Of a stretch of 64,000 nt of DNA, positions 35,710 through 45,334 are shown one piece after another; position 1 is the stretch's first letter, and each line of letters starts with the position of its first letter. Source of the stretch: Streptomyces sp. NBC_00190 (lineage in GTDB: Bacteria > Actinomycetota > Actinomycetes > Streptomycetales > Streptomycetaceae); the NCBI RefSeq assembly GCF_036203305.1, contig NZ_CP108131.1:5394001-5458000 (forward strand). The letters run 5' to 3'. Below the pieces are notes generated by a model. The model worked only from the letters and a program-made list of their open reading frames with translations, did not search any database and had not been told where the DNA came from. The position numbers and the translations under genes were made by a program.

Positions 35710-36608
35710 GGACGCCGGGCCGGGATCGCTTCGGTGTGGGCGCGCCACTGCGCGGGGACGGCGGACAGCGACGTGCGGGCGGCGATCACGCCGCCGACGA
35801 TCGCGCACGTGGTGTCCCGGTCGCCCCAGCCCTCCACGGTGCGCCACAGCGCCTCGGGGAGGTCGTCGGGGGAGAGCGCCGCGCACCACAGTGCGAACGG
35901 CACCGTGTCCGGCGCCGAGATCCGCCAGCCCGAGCCCAGGCGGTCGGCGGCCTTCCGGACCGTGGTCCCGGCGGGCAGGGCGGCGGCCTCCAGCAGCAGG
36001 GTCCGTACCTCCGAGGGCGCCACCCGGGCCGCCACCTCGCGCAGGAACTCCGGGCGGCTCGGCGCGGGGCCGCCCCGGCCGGCGGCGGCCAGCGCGGCCG
36101 CCACCGCCACGGCGACCGCACCGGCCACCGCCTCCGGGTGCGCGTGCGTGGCCAGCGCCGAGCGCCGCGCCTGGTCGACCACCATCGCGAGGTCCGTCCG
36201 GAACCAGGCGCCGAGCGGAGCCACCCGCATCGCCGCCCCGTTGCCCCACGAACCCTGGCCGTCGAACTGCTCGGCGGTGACGGCCCGCCAGCCCTCCCCG
36301 GCCCCGATCCGCTCCAGCACCTCGTGCATGGAAGCCCCGTACTGCCGATACGGGTCCCGCGCGTACTCGGCGGCGAAGCCGGCGGCCAGCGCGTCCTCGC
36401 GGACCTCCCCGTAGCGGACCAGGTGCTCGTACAGCACGATCGCCATGGCCCCGTCGTCCGTCCACTTCCACGGCCCCGGCCGCAGCACCCGCCCGGCCAG
36501 CCACCGCTCCCCGGCCTCGGCGTCCCGTACGAACCAGCTCTGCCCGAAGGCGTCCCCGAGTACCAGGCCCTCAAGGCTGTCGCGTGCCACACCCACCCCA
36601 CCGTTCAT
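35706..36608 (-). CDS. ADP-ribosylglycohydrolase family protein
   Basis: 300-residue DraG/ARH-type hydrolase that removes ADP-ribose from proteins or related molecules. The metal-binding signatures are KWTDDGAMAIVLYEH near residue 50 and GWGDRDTTCAIVGGVIAAR near residue 265, with helical fold composition throughout. All key Asp residues of the two-magnesium centre appear present. ATG 36608 is chosen over an upstream in-frame start at 36647; a CAGGGT box ends seven bases upstream, possibly leaderless. Target unknown. It sits inside the glycogen region without obvious metabolic connection. Confidence 0.88.
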   Translation of the reverse strand: MNGGVGVARDSLEGLVLGDAFGQSWFVRDAEAGERWLAGRVLRPGPWKWTDDGAMAIVLYEHLVRYGEVREDALAAGFAAEYARDPYRQYGASMHEVLERIGAGEGWRAVTAEQFDGQGSWGNGAAMRVAPLGAWFRTDLAMVVDQARRSALATHAHPEAVAGAVAVAVAAALAAAGRGGPAPSRPEFLREVAARVAPSEVRTLLLEAAALPAGTTVRKAADRLGSGWRISAPDTVPFALWCAALSPDDLPEALWRTVEGWGDRDTTCAIVGGVIAARTSLSAVPAQWRAHTEAIPARRP

Positions 36609-36748
36609 ACCGCCGACCCTGCCATACGGGCCCGCCCGAGGCGGCATGGCCGCGGGGGCGGGGCGGCGCTAGCCTTCCGGGGGTGATGCGCGGATGCACA
36701 GCGTGGTGCGGCCGCTCCGATCCGTAATCCCCTGCGAAGGTGGAACAC

Positions 36749-39385
36749 GTGAAGGCTATCCGTCGATTCACCGTGCGCCCCGTCCTTCCGGAGACCCTGC
36801 TGCCGCTCAGCGACCTCGCGCGCAACCTGCGCTGGTCGTGGCACGCGGAGACCCGCGAACTCTTCCAATCCGTCGACCCCGAGGGCTGGCAGGCCGCCGG
36901 GGGCGATCCCGTCCGGCTGCTCGGCGCCGTCCCCGCCGCCCGCCTCGCGGAGCTGGCCGGCGACCGCCGCTTCCTGCGGCGGCTCGCCGTCGCCGCCGCC
37001 GACCTCGATGACTACGTGAACGGCGGGAGGTGGTACCAGAGCCAGGAGAACGGCACGGAACTGCCCGCCGCCATTGCCTACTTCTCCCCCGAGTTCGGCA
37101 TCACCGCCGCCCTGCCGCAGTACTCCGGCGGCCTCGGCATCCTCGCCGGGGACCACCTGAAGGCCGCCAGCGACCTCGGCGTCCCGCTCATCGGCGTGGG
37201 ACTGCTCTACCGGCACGGCTACTTCCGCCAGTCGCTCTCCCGCGACGGCTGGCAGCAGGAGCACTATCCCGTACTCGATCCCAACGAACTCCCGCTCGCC
37301 CTGCTCCGCCAGGACGACGGCTCCCCGGCCCGGATCTCGCTCACCCTCCCCGGTGCCCGGGCCCTGCACGCACACATCTGGCAGGCCCGCGTCGGCCGCG
37401 TCCCCCTGCTGCTCCTGGACTCCGACGTCGAGGACAACGACGCCGCGGCCCGGGAGGTGACCGACCGGCTCTACGGCGGCGGCAGCGACCACCGGCTGCT
37501 CCAGGAGATGCTGCTGGGGATCGGCGGCGTCCGCGCCGTCCGCCTCTACTGCGGGCTCACCGGCCACCCCGGCCCCGAGGTCTTCCACACCAACGAGGGG
37601 CATGCCGGATTCCTCGGACTCGAACGCATAAGGGAACTGGAGAGGGAGCAGGGACTCGGCTTCGACGCCGCCGTCGAGGCGGTCCGCGCCGGGACCGTGT
37701 TCACCACGCACACCCCCGTCCCCGCCGGTATCGACCGCTTCGACCGGGCCCTGGTCGCCCGGCACTTCGGGGAGGGCGGGGAGCTGGCCGGCGTACCGGT
37801 CGACCGGATCCTGGAGCTGGGCGCCGAGTCCTACCCGGGGGGCGACCCCGGGGTGTTCAACATGGCCGTCATGGGGCTGCGCCTGGCCCAGCGCGCCAAC
37901 GGGGTGTCCACCCTGCACGGCGCGGTCAGCCGGGAGATGTTCGCCGGGCTGTGGCCGGGCTTCGACCCGTCCGACGTGCCCATCACCTCGGTGACCAACG
38001 GGGTGCACGCCCCGACCTGGGTGGCCCCGGAGGTCGTCCGGCTCGGCGCCCGCCAGATCGGCGCCGGCCGCACCGAGGACGCCCTGTCGGTCGGCGGCTC
38101 CGCCCGCTGGGACGCGGTCGCCGACATCCCCGACCAGGACGTGTGGGACCTGCGGCGCGTGCTGCGCGAGCAGCTGGTCCAGGAGGTACGGGACCGGCTG
38201 CGGGCCTCGTGGCGCCAGCGCGGGGCCGCCGACGCCGAACTGGGCTGGGTGGACTCCGTACTCGACGCGGACGTGCTCACCATCGGCTTCGCCCGGCGCG
38301 TGCCCTCCTACAAGCGCCTGACCCTGATGCTCCGCGACCCCGACCGGCTGCGCAGGCTGCTGCTGGACCCGGACCGGCCGGTGCAGATCGTGGTCGCGGG
38401 CAAGGCGCATCCGGCCGACGACGGCGGGAAGCGGCTCGTGCAGGAGCTGGTGCGGTTCGCGGACGACCCGCGGGTGCGGCACCGGATCGTCTTCCTTCCC
38501 GACTACGGCATGGCCATGGCGCAGAAGCTCTACCCGGGCTGCGACGTCTGGCTGAACAACCCGCTGCGGCCGCTGGAGGCGTGCGGGACCAGTGGGATGA
38601 AGGCCGCGCTGAACGGCTGCCTCAACCTGTCCGTGCTGGACGGCTGGTGGGACGAGTGGTTCGAGCCCGACTTCGGCTGGGCCATCCCGACCGCCGACGG
38701 GCTCGGCGCGGACGAGGACCGCCGCGACCACCTGGAGGCGAACGCGCTCTACGAGCTGATCGAGGGCCGGGTCGCGCCCCGCTTCTACGACCGGGTCGGA
38801 CGTACCGGGCTCCCGGTGCGGTGGATCGAGATGGTCCGGCGCACGCTCGTCTCGCTGGGGCCGAAGGTGCTGGCCGGGCGGATGGTGCGGGAGTACGTGG
38901 AACGGCTGTACGCGCCGGCCGCCCTCGCCCACCGCGCCCTCACCCCCGACGCGGCACGGGACCTCGCCTGGTGGAAGGGCCGGGTCCGGGCCGCCTGGCC
39001 GCGGGTCGGCGTGGAACACGTCGAAGCCCTCGCCGCGGCCCCGGTGGGCGGCACCGCCGAGCTCGGGGCCACCCTCACGCTGCGCGTGCAGGTGTCGCTG
39101 GACGCGCTCGTGCCCGAGGACGTGGAGGTGCAGGCCTTCGCCGGGCGGGTGGACCCGCAGGACGTGATCCGGGACGGGCGGACCTTCCCGTTGAAGCCGG
39201 CCGCAGGGCCCGACCTGGACGGCCGCTGGGTGTACGAGGGCCCGCTCGCCCTCGACCGTACGGGACCCTACGGCTACACCGTACGCATCCTGCCCGCGCA
39301 CCGGCTGCTGGCGAATCCGGCCGAACTGGGCTTGGTCGCCGCCCCGATGGACTCAGACGCGGGAGGCGGCGTACTGCTGCGGTGA
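36749..39385 (+). CDS. glgP: alpha-glucan phosphorylase
   Basis: 878-residue GT35 phosphorylase that releases glucose 1-phosphate from alpha-1,4-glucan with pyridoxal phosphate. It begins VKAIRRFTVRPVLPETL, the short-type actinobacterial form with an N-terminal DUF3417-like helical part (LSDLARNLRWSWHAETRELF). Further motifs: YFSPEFGITAALPQYSGGLG, VFHTNEGHAGFLGLERI, VTNGVHAPTWV, RRVPSYKRLTL and the PLP-lysine region EACGTSGMKAALNG. GTG 36749 has GAAGGTGG upstream. It corresponds to SCO5444 in position, divergent from the GlgE operon side. Confidence 0.95.
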   Translation: MKAIRRFTVRPVLPETLLPLSDLARNLRWSWHAETRELFQSVDPEGWQAAGGDPVRLLGAVPAARLAELAGDRRFLRRLAVAAADLDDYVNGGRWYQSQENGTELPAAIAYFSPEFGITAALPQYSGGLGILAGDHLKAASDLGVPLIGVGLLYRHGYFRQSLSRDGWQQEHYPVLDPNELPLALLRQDDGSPARISLTLPGARALHAHIWQARVGRVPLLLLDSDVEDNDAAAREVTDRLYGGGSDHRLLQEMLLGIGGVRAVRLYCGLTGHPGPEVFHTNEGHAGFLGLERIRELEREQGLGFDAAVEAVRAGTVFTTHTPVPAGIDRFDRALVARHFGEGGELAGVPVDRILELGAESYPGGDPGVFNMAVMGLRLAQRANGVSTLHGAVSREMFAGLWPGFDPSDVPITSVTNGVHAPTWVAPEVVRLGARQIGAGRTEDALSVGGSARWDAVADIPDQDVWDLRRVLREQLVQEVRDRLRASWRQRGAADAELGWVDSVLDADVLTIGFARRVPSYKRLTLMLRDPDRLRRLLLDPDRPVQIVVAGKAHPADDGGKRLVQELVRFADDPRVRHRIVFLPDYGMAMAQKLYPGCDVWLNNPLRPLEACGTSGMKAALNGCLNLSVLDGWWDEWFEPDFGWAIPTADGLGADEDRRDHLEANALYELIEGRVAPRFYDRVGRTGLPVRWIEMVRRTLVSLGPKVLAGRMVREYVERLYAPAALAHRALTPDAARDLAWWKGRVRAAWPRVGVEHVEALAAAPVGGTAELGATLTLRVQVSLDALVPEDVEVQAFAGRVDPQDVIRDGRTFPLKPAAGPDLDGRWVYEGPLALDRTGPYGYTVRILPAHRLLANPAELGLVAAPMDSDAGGGVLLR

Positions 39386-39389
39386 ACCC

Positions 39390-40406
39390 TCACCGGGGGA
39401 CGGGCGGCGGGTCCACCAGCCGCCCGTCCTCCACGAGCATCCCGGCCCGCTTGACGCTGCGCAGCGTCGGGATCAGCTCCACCTGGCCGACGCCGTCCAC
39501 CGCGCCGATCCGCTCGGTCAGGTACGTGTAGAGGGCCTCGGTGTCCCGGCACACCACCACCGCCATCAAGGAGGCCGCACCGGTCACGGCCGCCGCGAAG
39601 GCCACCTCGCGGTGGCTCGCCAGCGCCGCGCCCACCTCCGCGAGCCGGGCCGGCGGGACGGTCAGCACCAAGGTCGCCTCCGCCTCGTAGCCGAAGAGCG
39701 CGGGTACGAACTCCACGTCGAAGAAGAGCGCTTCGAGGTCCCGCAGCCGTTCCAGCCTGCGGCGGGCGGTGGACTCCGACAGGCCGGTGGCGCGCGCGAG
39801 TTCCGGGTATCCGGCGCGTCCGTCCCGGCCCAGTACGGCGAGCAGCGCGAGCTCCGGCTCGTCCAGGGCGTACCGGTCCGGGACGGGTTCGACCGGCGGC
39901 CGCTGCAGGGCCTCGATCTGGTCGGGGCGCAGTACGTCCAGGCCCACCCAGGCGTCGCGTCCGCCGAAGAACTTCCGCAGGATGGTGTGGGCGCTGATGC
40001 CGGTCACCCGGCGGGTGCGCGGCAGCTTGTCCAGCAGCAGGCCGTCACGGTCCTTGCGGGTACGGGACCGGGTCATGCAGTGGATCTCCGTGCCGCCCGA
40101 ATTCAGGGTCACCCACGCGATGTCGGGGCGGCGGGCGAGCGCCTCGGCCACCGGGAGCGCCGCGTCCGGGGCGCACTGCACCCGCAGCCAGGACTCGAAC
40201 AGCCCGACGCGGCTGCCCGTCGGCAGCCCGACGACCCGGATCAGGCCGGCGGTCCGCAGGCGCCGGTAGCGGCGCACGACGGTCTGGTCGGACACCTCCA
40301 GGACTTCGGCGAGGCGGCTGAAGGCGGCCCGGCCGTCGATCGTGAGGGCCTGGACCAGGGAACGGTCGAGTACGTCCAGCTCCGTGTCGTTCACGGTTTC
40401 CATCAT
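39390..40406 (-). CDS. Lrp/AsnC-family regulator, double-domain form
   Basis: 338-residue Lrp/AsnC protein containing two helix-turn-helix units: LDRSLVQALTIDGRAAFSRL with VSDQTVVRRYRRLRTAGLIR, and LALLAVLGRDGRAGYPELAR with LSESTARRRLERLRDLE. Each is followed by an effector-type alpha/beta region. This tandem form is about twice the usual AsnC length and is common in Streptomyces. ATG 40406 or the adjacent ATG 40403; no ribosome binding site seen. It is divergent from an MFS drug transporter gene and probably controls it. Confidence 0.88.
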   Translation of the reverse strand: MMETVNDTELDVLDRSLVQALTIDGRAAFSRLAEVLEVSDQTVVRRYRRLRTAGLIRVVGLPTGSRVGLFESWLRVQCAPDAALPVAEALARRPDIAWVTLNSGGTEIHCMTRSRTRKDRDGLLLDKLPRTRRVTGISAHTILRKFFGGRDAWVGLDVLRPDQIEALQRPPVEPVPDRYALDEPELALLAVLGRDGRAGYPELARATGLSESTARRRLERLRDLEALFFDVEFVPALFGYEAEATLVLTVPPARLAEVGAALASHREVAFAAAVTGAASLMAVVVCRDTEALYTYLTERIGAVDGVGQVELIPTLRSVKRAGMLVEDGRLVDPPPVPR

Positions 40407-40538
40407 GGCAGAGGCTTCGGTGACGGAAATCCGGCAAGTACGGGTATCCAGGTGGGGGTGTGGTGCGGGGCGCTGAGAACTTGGGTCACCGGGATCCCCC
40501 CGGGTCCCTCCGCCCTCCGCAATCAGAGGAGAACTCCC

Positions 40539-42080
40539 ATGCGCAAATGGCTGCCGCTGACGGCCGTCTGCCTCGGGGCCTTCATGCTCCTGGTCGACGT
40601 CACGATCGTGACCGTCGCCCTGCCCGACATGGCTGCCGACATGCACACGGGTTTCGCCGGACTCCAGTGGGTCATGGACGTCTACGCGCTGGCGCTGGCG
40701 GCCCTGCTGCTCGGCGCGGGCTCGCTCGCCGACCGGATCGGCCGCCGCCGCGTCTACCTCGCGGGGCTCGTGCTGTTCGCCGCGGCCTCGCTCGTCTGCG
40801 GGCTGGCCACAGGCCCGGGCGAGCTGATCGCCTTCCGCGCGGTCCAGGGCATCGGCGGAGCCGCCATGTTCGCCACCACCATGGCCCTGCTCAGCGGGGC
40901 CTACCAGGGCCGCGACCGCGGGATCGCCTTCGGCGTCTGGGGCTCGGTCAACGGCGCCGCCGCCGCGGCCGGCCCCGTCATCGGCGGGCTGCTCACCGAG
41001 CACTTCGGCTGGCGCTGGATCTTCTTCATCAACCTGCCCGTCTGCGCGCTCGCCGTGTACGTGACCCTCAAGGCCGTCGCGGAGTCCCGCGATCCGCACG
41101 CCAAGGGCCTCGACCTGCCGGGCATGGCCACCTTCACCACGGGCGCCGGGGCCGTCACGTACGCCGTGATCCGCGGCGGCGAGAACGGGTGGGGCTCGCC
41201 CACCACGCTGGGCCTGCTCGGCCTCGGCGCCGCCGCCTTCGCCGCCTTCGTCCTCGTCGAACTGCGCAGCTCCCGCCCGATGCTGGACCTCGCGCTCTTC
41301 CGCAGCCGCACCTTCGTCGCGGTCATGGCCGCGGCACTGCTGCTGTCGGGCGCCGCTTTCTCGTACCTGATGTACGTCTCCCTCTGGCTGCAGTCCGTCC
41401 GGGGGATGACCCCGGTCGGCGCGGGCCTGGCGCTGATGCCGATGGCCGCGGCCGCGCTCGTCGTCTCGGCGGTGGCCGGACGTCTGCTGCACGCCATGCC
41501 GGCGCGGCTGACCATCGGCGGCGGACTGCTGCTGATCGGGGTGGGTGCGCTGATCCTGGCCTGGATGATGGACGCGGGTGACGGCTGGGCGGCCATGGTG
41601 CCGGGGCTGCTGGTGACCGGCGTGGGAGTGGGCGCCGCGACCCCGGCGCTGGCCGCGACCGCGATGGCCGCCGTGGCCCCGGCCCGGGCGGGCATGGCCG
41701 GCGGAGCCCTGAACACCGTGCGGCAGCTGGGCACGGCCCTCGGGATCGCCGTGCTCGGCGCGGTCTTCCACGCCGGGCTGCGCGGCGGGCTGGGTGAGGG
41801 CGGCCGGGAGCTGTCGGAGCCGCTGGCCTCCGGCGGCGCCGGGCGGCTGTTCGCCGAGGCCCCGGCGGGAGCGACGCGCGAGGCGCTGACCGCGCTGGTG
41901 GACGCGGGCTTCGCGAGCGGGCTCCGCGACACGTTCCTGGTCTCGGGCGCGATGGGACTGGCCGGAGCCCTGGCGGTCTTCCTGCTGGTCCGCACCGGCC
42001 CGCGACCGGCTCCGGGCGCCCCGGCGGCGGTCCCGGTTCAGGCGGCGCCGACGGACGGGCGTTTTGTGGCCCGGCGGTAA
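40539..42080 (+). CDS. DHA2-type MFS transporter (14 helices)
   Basis: 513-residue drug:H+ antiporter-2 family protein. It starts MRKWLPLTAVCLGAFMLLVD, with motif C-like VTIVTVALPDMA, the loop GSLADRIGRRRVYL, and RAVQGIGGAAMFATTMALLS in helix 4-5. About 14 hydrophobic segments. The C-terminal end is Pro/Ala-rich and cytoplasmic. ATG 40539 has GAGGAG upstream. It is divergent from the Lrp/AsnC regulator, which suggests export of an amino-acid-like compound or drug. Confidence 0.9.
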   Translation: MRKWLPLTAVCLGAFMLLVDVTIVTVALPDMAADMHTGFAGLQWVMDVYALALAALLLGAGSLADRIGRRRVYLAGLVLFAAASLVCGLATGPGELIAFRAVQGIGGAAMFATTMALLSGAYQGRDRGIAFGVWGSVNGAAAAAGPVIGGLLTEHFGWRWIFFINLPVCALAVYVTLKAVAESRDPHAKGLDLPGMATFTTGAGAVTYAVIRGGENGWGSPTTLGLLGLGAAAFAAFVLVELRSSRPMLDLALFRSRTFVAVMAAALLLSGAAFSYLMYVSLWLQSVRGMTPVGAGLALMPMAAAALVVSAVAGRLLHAMPARLTIGGGLLLIGVGALILAWMMDAGDGWAAMVPGLLVTGVGVGAATPALAATAMAAVAPARAGMAGGALNTVRQLGTALGIAVLGAVFHAGLRGGLGEGGRELSEPLASGGAGRLFAEAPAGATREALTALVDAGFASGLRDTFLVSGAMGLAGALAVFLLVRTGPRPAPGAPAAVPVQAAPTDGRFVARR

Positions 42081-42237
42081 CTGCACCCGGCCATAAGGCG
42101 GGTGGCCTGGTATCGCAAGGGTGAACCTTCGAACGCGCTGAGCCTGCCGAATCGTTTCATCACCCCCGTCCGCTCCTACGTTGGCCCGCGGATGCCACCG
42201 GACCCGGTATCCGCGGACCCCGAGAAACGGACTTTCC

Positions 42238-42909
42238 ATGCGTCTTCGCACCACCGCCGCCGTCTTCGCCGGCGCCCTCGCGCTCGTCCTGCCCACCGCC
42301 GGCCCGTCGTTGGCCGACGACCAGGGCAGCCGCACCCTCGGCACGCTGCACTACCACTTCGTCGACGACCAGGGCGACGAGCGCAGCGCGCAGCTCCAGC
42401 CCGCGGAGAACGACACCTGCTACGTGCTGACGCGCACCTCCGGCGCGGAGCCCACCGTCGAGGTGCGCAACGAAACGGAGTCACTGGCCGTCCTCTTCGA
42501 CAACCGGACGTGCGACGGCAAGGCGGAGCGGGTCCTGGAGCCGGGCCAGAAGGCGCAGGACGTGGAGGCCGTCTCGGTCTTCTTCAAGCCGGTCGACCAG
42601 CCGGGCGCGGGCCTGGGCGACCAGGCCCGTGATGACCAGGCCCGTGACGACCAGGCCGCCCGTGACGACCAGGCCCGTGACGACCAGGCCGCTCGTGACG
42701 ACCAGGCTCGTGACGACCAGGCCGCTCGTGACGACCAGGCCGCCCGTGAGGACCAGGCCCGTGAGGACCAGGCCCGTGAGGACCAGGCCCGTGAGGACCA
42801 GGGCCGGGGCGACCAGGCTGCCCGTGACGACCAGGCCCGCCAGGACCAGGCCCGCGACGACCAGGGCGACGAGGACATGCTCGACCGCATCCTCCGCAAC
42901 ATGGGCTGA
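42238..42909 (+). CDS. secreted protein with Asp-Gln-Ala-Arg repeat tail
   Basis: 223-residue protein. Residues 1-26 are a signal peptide ending SLA-DD. A small folded domain follows (27-125: LGTLHYHFVDDQGDERSAQL, CYVLTRTSGAEPTVEV) with Cys61 and Cys92, a probable disulfide. Residues 128-209 are a tandem array of 5- and 6-residue units such as RDDQA and ARDDQA, later REDQA, highly charged and helix-favouring. The end is DEDMLDRILRNMG. I do not recognise the family. ATG 42238 has a weak ribosome binding site; the signal peptide decides the start. A strong terminator follows. Confidence 0.75.
   Translation: MRLRTTAAVFAGALALVLPTAGPSLADDQGSRTLGTLHYHFVDDQGDERSAQLQPAENDTCYVLTRTSGAEPTVEVRNETESLAVLFDNRTCDGKAERVLEPGQKAQDVEAVSVFFKPVDQPGAGLGDQARDDQARDDQAARDDQARDDQAARDDQARDDQAARDDQAAREDQAREDQAREDQAREDQGRGDQAARDDQARQDQARDDQGDEDMLDRILRNMG
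42619..42864 (+). repeat. coding tandem repeat of 15- and 18-base units
   Basis: About 15 imperfect copies of GACCAGGCCCGTGAC-like units encode the D-Q-A-(A)-R-(D/E) array. Five- and six-codon units alternate irregularly, the Asp/Glu variants are clustered, and the units stay in frame, which points to recent slippage-type expansion. Confidence 0.9.
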
Positions 42910-42926
42910 TCCGGCGGCTGTCTGAC

Positions 42927-42970
42927 CGACGAGGCCCGGCGTCCCGCACAGGGGGCGCCGGGCCTCGTCG
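42927..42970. terminator. terminator after the repeat-protein gene
   Basis: 15-bp perfect stem (42927-42941 with 42956-42970) extended by four more pairs, one of them G-T. It lies 17 bases after the stop and between convergent genes. Confidence 0.88.
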
Positions 42971-43063
42971 GGTCCGATGGAACAGGGCCGCCCGGGGAGG
43001 TCGTCTCCCGGGCGGCCCCGTGGTCTATCTGGTCAGCTTCTTCTCACACGGCCCCGGTGGGGG

Positions 43064-45334
43064 TCAGAACGTGAGCTTCCAGCTGTTGATGTAGCCGGTG
43101 TCGGCCGCGTACACGTCCTTGACCCGCAGCTTCCAGACACCCTGCGCGACCTCGGAGGAGGCGTTCACGGTGTAGGAGGCGACGACGTTGTCCGCGGAGT
43201 CCGAGCTGGAGGTGTTCTTCAGCCGGTACGCCGAGCCGTCGGGGGCGATGAGGTCGATCTGGAGGTCACCGCGGTAGGTGTGGACGATGTTCACGTCCAC
43301 CTTGAGGGTGCTCGGGGCGTTGCCCGTGCGGTTCACGGTGATCGGGGAGTCGACCGTGGAGTTGTCCGCGATCTGGTAGTCGGTGGTGTTCTCGAAGACG
43401 TTCGGCTGCGTGGTGCCGACCGTCCAGGTGAAGGCCGCCGTACCGGTCTGGTTCGCCGAGTCGGTCACCGTGACGGTCACGTTGGACGTGCCCGCGGTGG
43501 TGGCCGTACCCGAGATCAGGCCGGTGGAGGAGTTGATCGACAGGCCGGCCGGCAGACCGGTCGCCGCGTAGCTCAGGGCACCGGCGTTGCTGCTGGTGGC
43601 CTGGATCTGCAGGCTGACGGCACCGCCCGTGACGGTGGTCTGGTTACCCGGGCTGGTGACCGAGACCCCGACCTGGGGACGGGCCCCGACGCCGATGGCG
43701 GCCCAGGCGTGCGCGACGTTGTTGTACGTGGCCGAGCCGGACCCGTACAGGTCGGCGGCGGCCTGCAGGGTGGCCGTACGCGCGGCCGCGTAGTTGGTGT
43801 TCGACTTGAACAGACCGGTGGTCAGCGCGCGGAACCAGATCTTGGACGCGGCGTCACGGCCGATCCCGGTGACCGGGAGGCCGTCGGAGGTCGGCGAGTT
43901 GTAGCTCACGCCGTTGATGACCTTGGCGCCGGAGCCCTCGGAGGCCAGGTAGTACCAGTGGTTGGCCGGACCCGAGGAGTAGTGGACGTCGATGGAGCCG
44001 ATGCCCGAGTACCAGGAGTCCTTGGATCCACCGTCCTTGCTCGGCTTGTCCATGTAGCGCAGCGGGGTTCCGTCGCCGTTGATGTCGATCTTCTCGCCGA
44101 CGAGGTAGTCACCGACGTCCTGCGGGTTGTTGGCGTAGAACTCGACCGCCGCCGCCATGATGTCGGAGGTGGCCTCGTTCAGACCGCCGGGCTCACCGCT
44201 GTAGGTCATGTTGCCGGTGACCGAGGTCAGGCCGTGCGTCATCTCGTGCGCGGCCACGTCGGTCGAGGTGAGCGGCTTGTTGTTGCCCTCGCCGTCGCCG
44301 TAGGTCATGCAGAAGCAGGAGTCGTCCCAGAACGCGTTGACGTACGCGTTGCCGTAGTGGACCCGGCTGTACGGGGCCACGCCGTCGTTGCGCAGGCCGT
44401 TGCGGCCGTGCACGTTCTTGTAGTAGTCCCACGTCACCTGGGCGCCGTAGTGGGCGTCGGCGCCGGCCGTCTCCAGGTTGGAGGCCAAGCCGTTGCCCCA
44501 GATGTCGTCCGTACCGGTGAAGAGCGTGCCGGTGCCGGAGGAGCCGTGGTTGAGGTTGTACGTCTTGTGGCTGCCCCGCCCGGCGTCGGTCAGCGTGTAG
44601 TTGCTGCCCGACTGGGAGGTTCCGAGGGTCACCTGGCCGCTGTACTGCGTGTTGCCGGTGCCCGTCTCGATGGCCTGCCACTCGGTGATCTTCGCGCCGG
44701 TCTTGGCGTTCGTCACCACGTGGAGCTGGCTCGGGGTGCCGTCGTCCTGGAGGCCGCCGACGACGGTCTCGAAGGCGAGGACCGGAGCGCCCTCGGCAGC
44801 CCAGATCACCTTGCGGGCACCCTTGGCGGCCTTGGCGTCCTTGGAGCCCGCGGCGCTGGCGGCGGCGACCGCCTGGCCCTCCGCGGCCGACGGGGTCACC
44901 GTGGCGTCGGTGTCCGCGACCTTGATCTCGTGGTTGGTCGCCTTGGTCACGCTCTTGGTGACGCCGTCCTTGGCGTGGACCGTGAGGTCACCGCCGAGCA
45001 CGGGGAGGCCGTTGTAGGTGCGCTCGTACGTGGTGTGCGTGGTGCCGTCGGCGTCCTTGACCACGTCGCGGACGACGAGCTTCTCGCCGCCGCCGAGGCC
45101 GAGCGCCTTGGCGGCCTGCACGGTGGTCGAGTTGGCCTCGGCGAGGAGCGTCGCACGCTCCGAAGCGCTGAGTGCGCGGTTGGCCGCGCCCGGGTTGGAC
45201 TTGACGGCCTGACGGGCCTGCGACGCGGTGGCGTCGGCGGTCGCGGTGCCGGTCTGAATGCCGACGGCGAGCAGGGCTGCCGCGGCAACGAGTGCGCCGG
45301 CCGCCGTGGCACGCCTCTGGGGGGTGGCTCTCAA
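43064..45334 (-). CDS. secreted M4 neutral metalloprotease with P domain
   Basis: 756-residue thermolysin-family preproprotease. Signal peptide 1-34; FTP/PepSY propeptide to about 215; M4 catalytic domain about 225-545 with HEMTH (363-367), Glu387 of GGLNEATSD as third zinc ligand and catalytic His451 in VHYSSGPANHW. Then an Ig-like putative domain (about 555-640, LPAGLSINSSTGLISGTA) and a C-terminal proprotein-convertase P domain (about 645-756, YRGDLQIDLIAPDGSAYRL). All catalytic residues are present. Start is TTG 45334 with AGAAGGAG seven bases upstream; the frame from 45436 has no signal peptide at its front. Matches the SCO5447 type. Confidence 0.93.
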   Translation of the reverse strand: MRATPQRRATAAGALVAAAALLAVGIQTGTATADATASQARQAVKSNPGAANRALSASERATLLAEANSTTVQAAKALGLGGGEKLVVRDVVKDADGTTHTTYERTYNGLPVLGGDLTVHAKDGVTKSVTKATNHEIKVADTDATVTPSAAEGQAVAAASAAGSKDAKAAKGARKVIWAAEGAPVLAFETVVGGLQDDGTPSQLHVVTNAKTGAKITEWQAIETGTGNTQYSGQVTLGTSQSGSNYTLTDAGRGSHKTYNLNHGSSGTGTLFTGTDDIWGNGLASNLETAGADAHYGAQVTWDYYKNVHGRNGLRNDGVAPYSRVHYGNAYVNAFWDDSCFCMTYGDGEGNNKPLTSTDVAAHEMTHGLTSVTGNMTYSGEPGGLNEATSDIMAAAVEFYANNPQDVGDYLVGEKIDINGDGTPLRYMDKPSKDGGSKDSWYSGIGSIDVHYSSGPANHWYYLASEGSGAKVINGVSYNSPTSDGLPVTGIGRDAASKIWFRALTTGLFKSNTNYAAARTATLQAAADLYGSGSATYNNVAHAWAAIGVGARPQVGVSVTSPGNQTTVTGGAVSLQIQATSSNAGALSYAATGLPAGLSINSSTGLISGTATTAGTSNVTVTVTDSANQTGTAAFTWTVGTTQPNVFENTTDYQIADNSTVDSPITVNRTGNAPSTLKVDVNIVHTYRGDLQIDLIAPDGSAYRLKNTSSSDSADNVVASYTVNASSEVAQGVWKLRVKDVYAADTGYINSWKLTF

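Noticed and set aside
42619..42864. Regular short repeats that could look like a CRISPR array
   Set aside because: Units are 15 or 18 bases, have no unique spacers and encode an in-frame repeat peptide.
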